Position numbers and translations under genes: made by a program. From positions 44,243,944 through 44,307,943 of the forward strand of contig NC_090253.1 of assembly GCF_037325665.1 (NCBI RefSeq): a DNA stretch of 64,000 bases, read 5' to 3'. Under the pieces are notes generated by a model. The model was not told where the DNA came from. It worked only from the letters and a program-made list of their open reading frames with translations, and did no database searches. Shown in pieces: positions 63,944 to 64,000 of the stretch; position 1 is the stretch's first letter, and every line of letters starts with the position of its first letter. This DNA comes from Littorina saxatilis. Taxonomy: Eukaryota > Mollusca > Gastropoda > Littorinimorpha > Littorinidae.

Positions 63944-64000
63944 TTACCGGTAGCTCAGTTCGTAGAGCACTGGACTTGTGATCGGAAGGTCGCAGGTTCG
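63944..64000 (+). mobile_element. Head of a tRNA-derived SINE, cut by window end
   Basis: CCGGTAGCTCAGTTCGTAGAGCACTGG-type head with the B-box GTCGCAGGTTCG at the window end. It matches the head of the SINE at 37438. Confidence 0.8.

Overview
This window looks like nuclear DNA from a repeat-rich animal genome. A marine mollusc, most likely a gastropod, is my best guess, from the mix of tRNA-derived SINEs, CR1/L2-type LINEs, a Ginger-type transposon and very long CT/GA microsatellites. That assignment is inference. Host genes take up little of the window: introns with canonical junctions are present, and most of the DNA is transposons, their fragments, minisatellites and simple repeats. There is one 200-base assembly gap at 27852-28051.

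Layout. 1-11 kb holds SINEs, a long-TIR MITE with a 9-bp duplication (5035-5361), tandem duplications and several unclassified interspersed repeats. 11-17.8 kb is dominated by simple sequence: a 1-kb GA block, a GAT block, a CT block and a 1.5-kb CT/GT block, with MITEs between, including one nested in another. 17.8-25.2 kb is a full-length non-LTR retrotransposon with two open ORFs: ORF1 with coiled coil and SGNH-type esterase, ORF2 with endonuclease and reverse transcriptase. It sits inside a TCTG/CT microsatellite, with a 17-bp repeat on each side. 28.6-31 kb holds a second, broken LINE of another clade.

34.6-38.0 kb carries three phase-compatible exons of an unrecognised host gene on the + strand. 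Members of one Tigger/pogo-like MITE family lie within 30-100 bp of its exon edges, and a SINE ends about 30 bp before one splice acceptor. 40.1-40.8 kb is a fragment of a Mutator-like transposase.

41940-47993 is the most striking feature: a 6.05-kb Ginger-like DNA transposon with 274-bp terminal inverted repeats that start TGTCA, flanked by TATA. It carries a four-exon transposase gene on the - strand whose splice phases all agree (821 codons). Its first intron holds two further MITEs. 48.7-57.2 kb contains a chain of phase-compatible exons for an acidic C2H2 zinc-finger protein. Its last visible exon has been split by a recent retroposon with an 11-bp duplication. 57.2-64 kb returns to MITEs, SINEs and copies of a ~550-bp repeat, with a 5S rRNA-like relic near 63.4 kb.

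Most of these parts do not work together. They record successive insertions, and nesting and target duplications allow several of them to be ordered in time.
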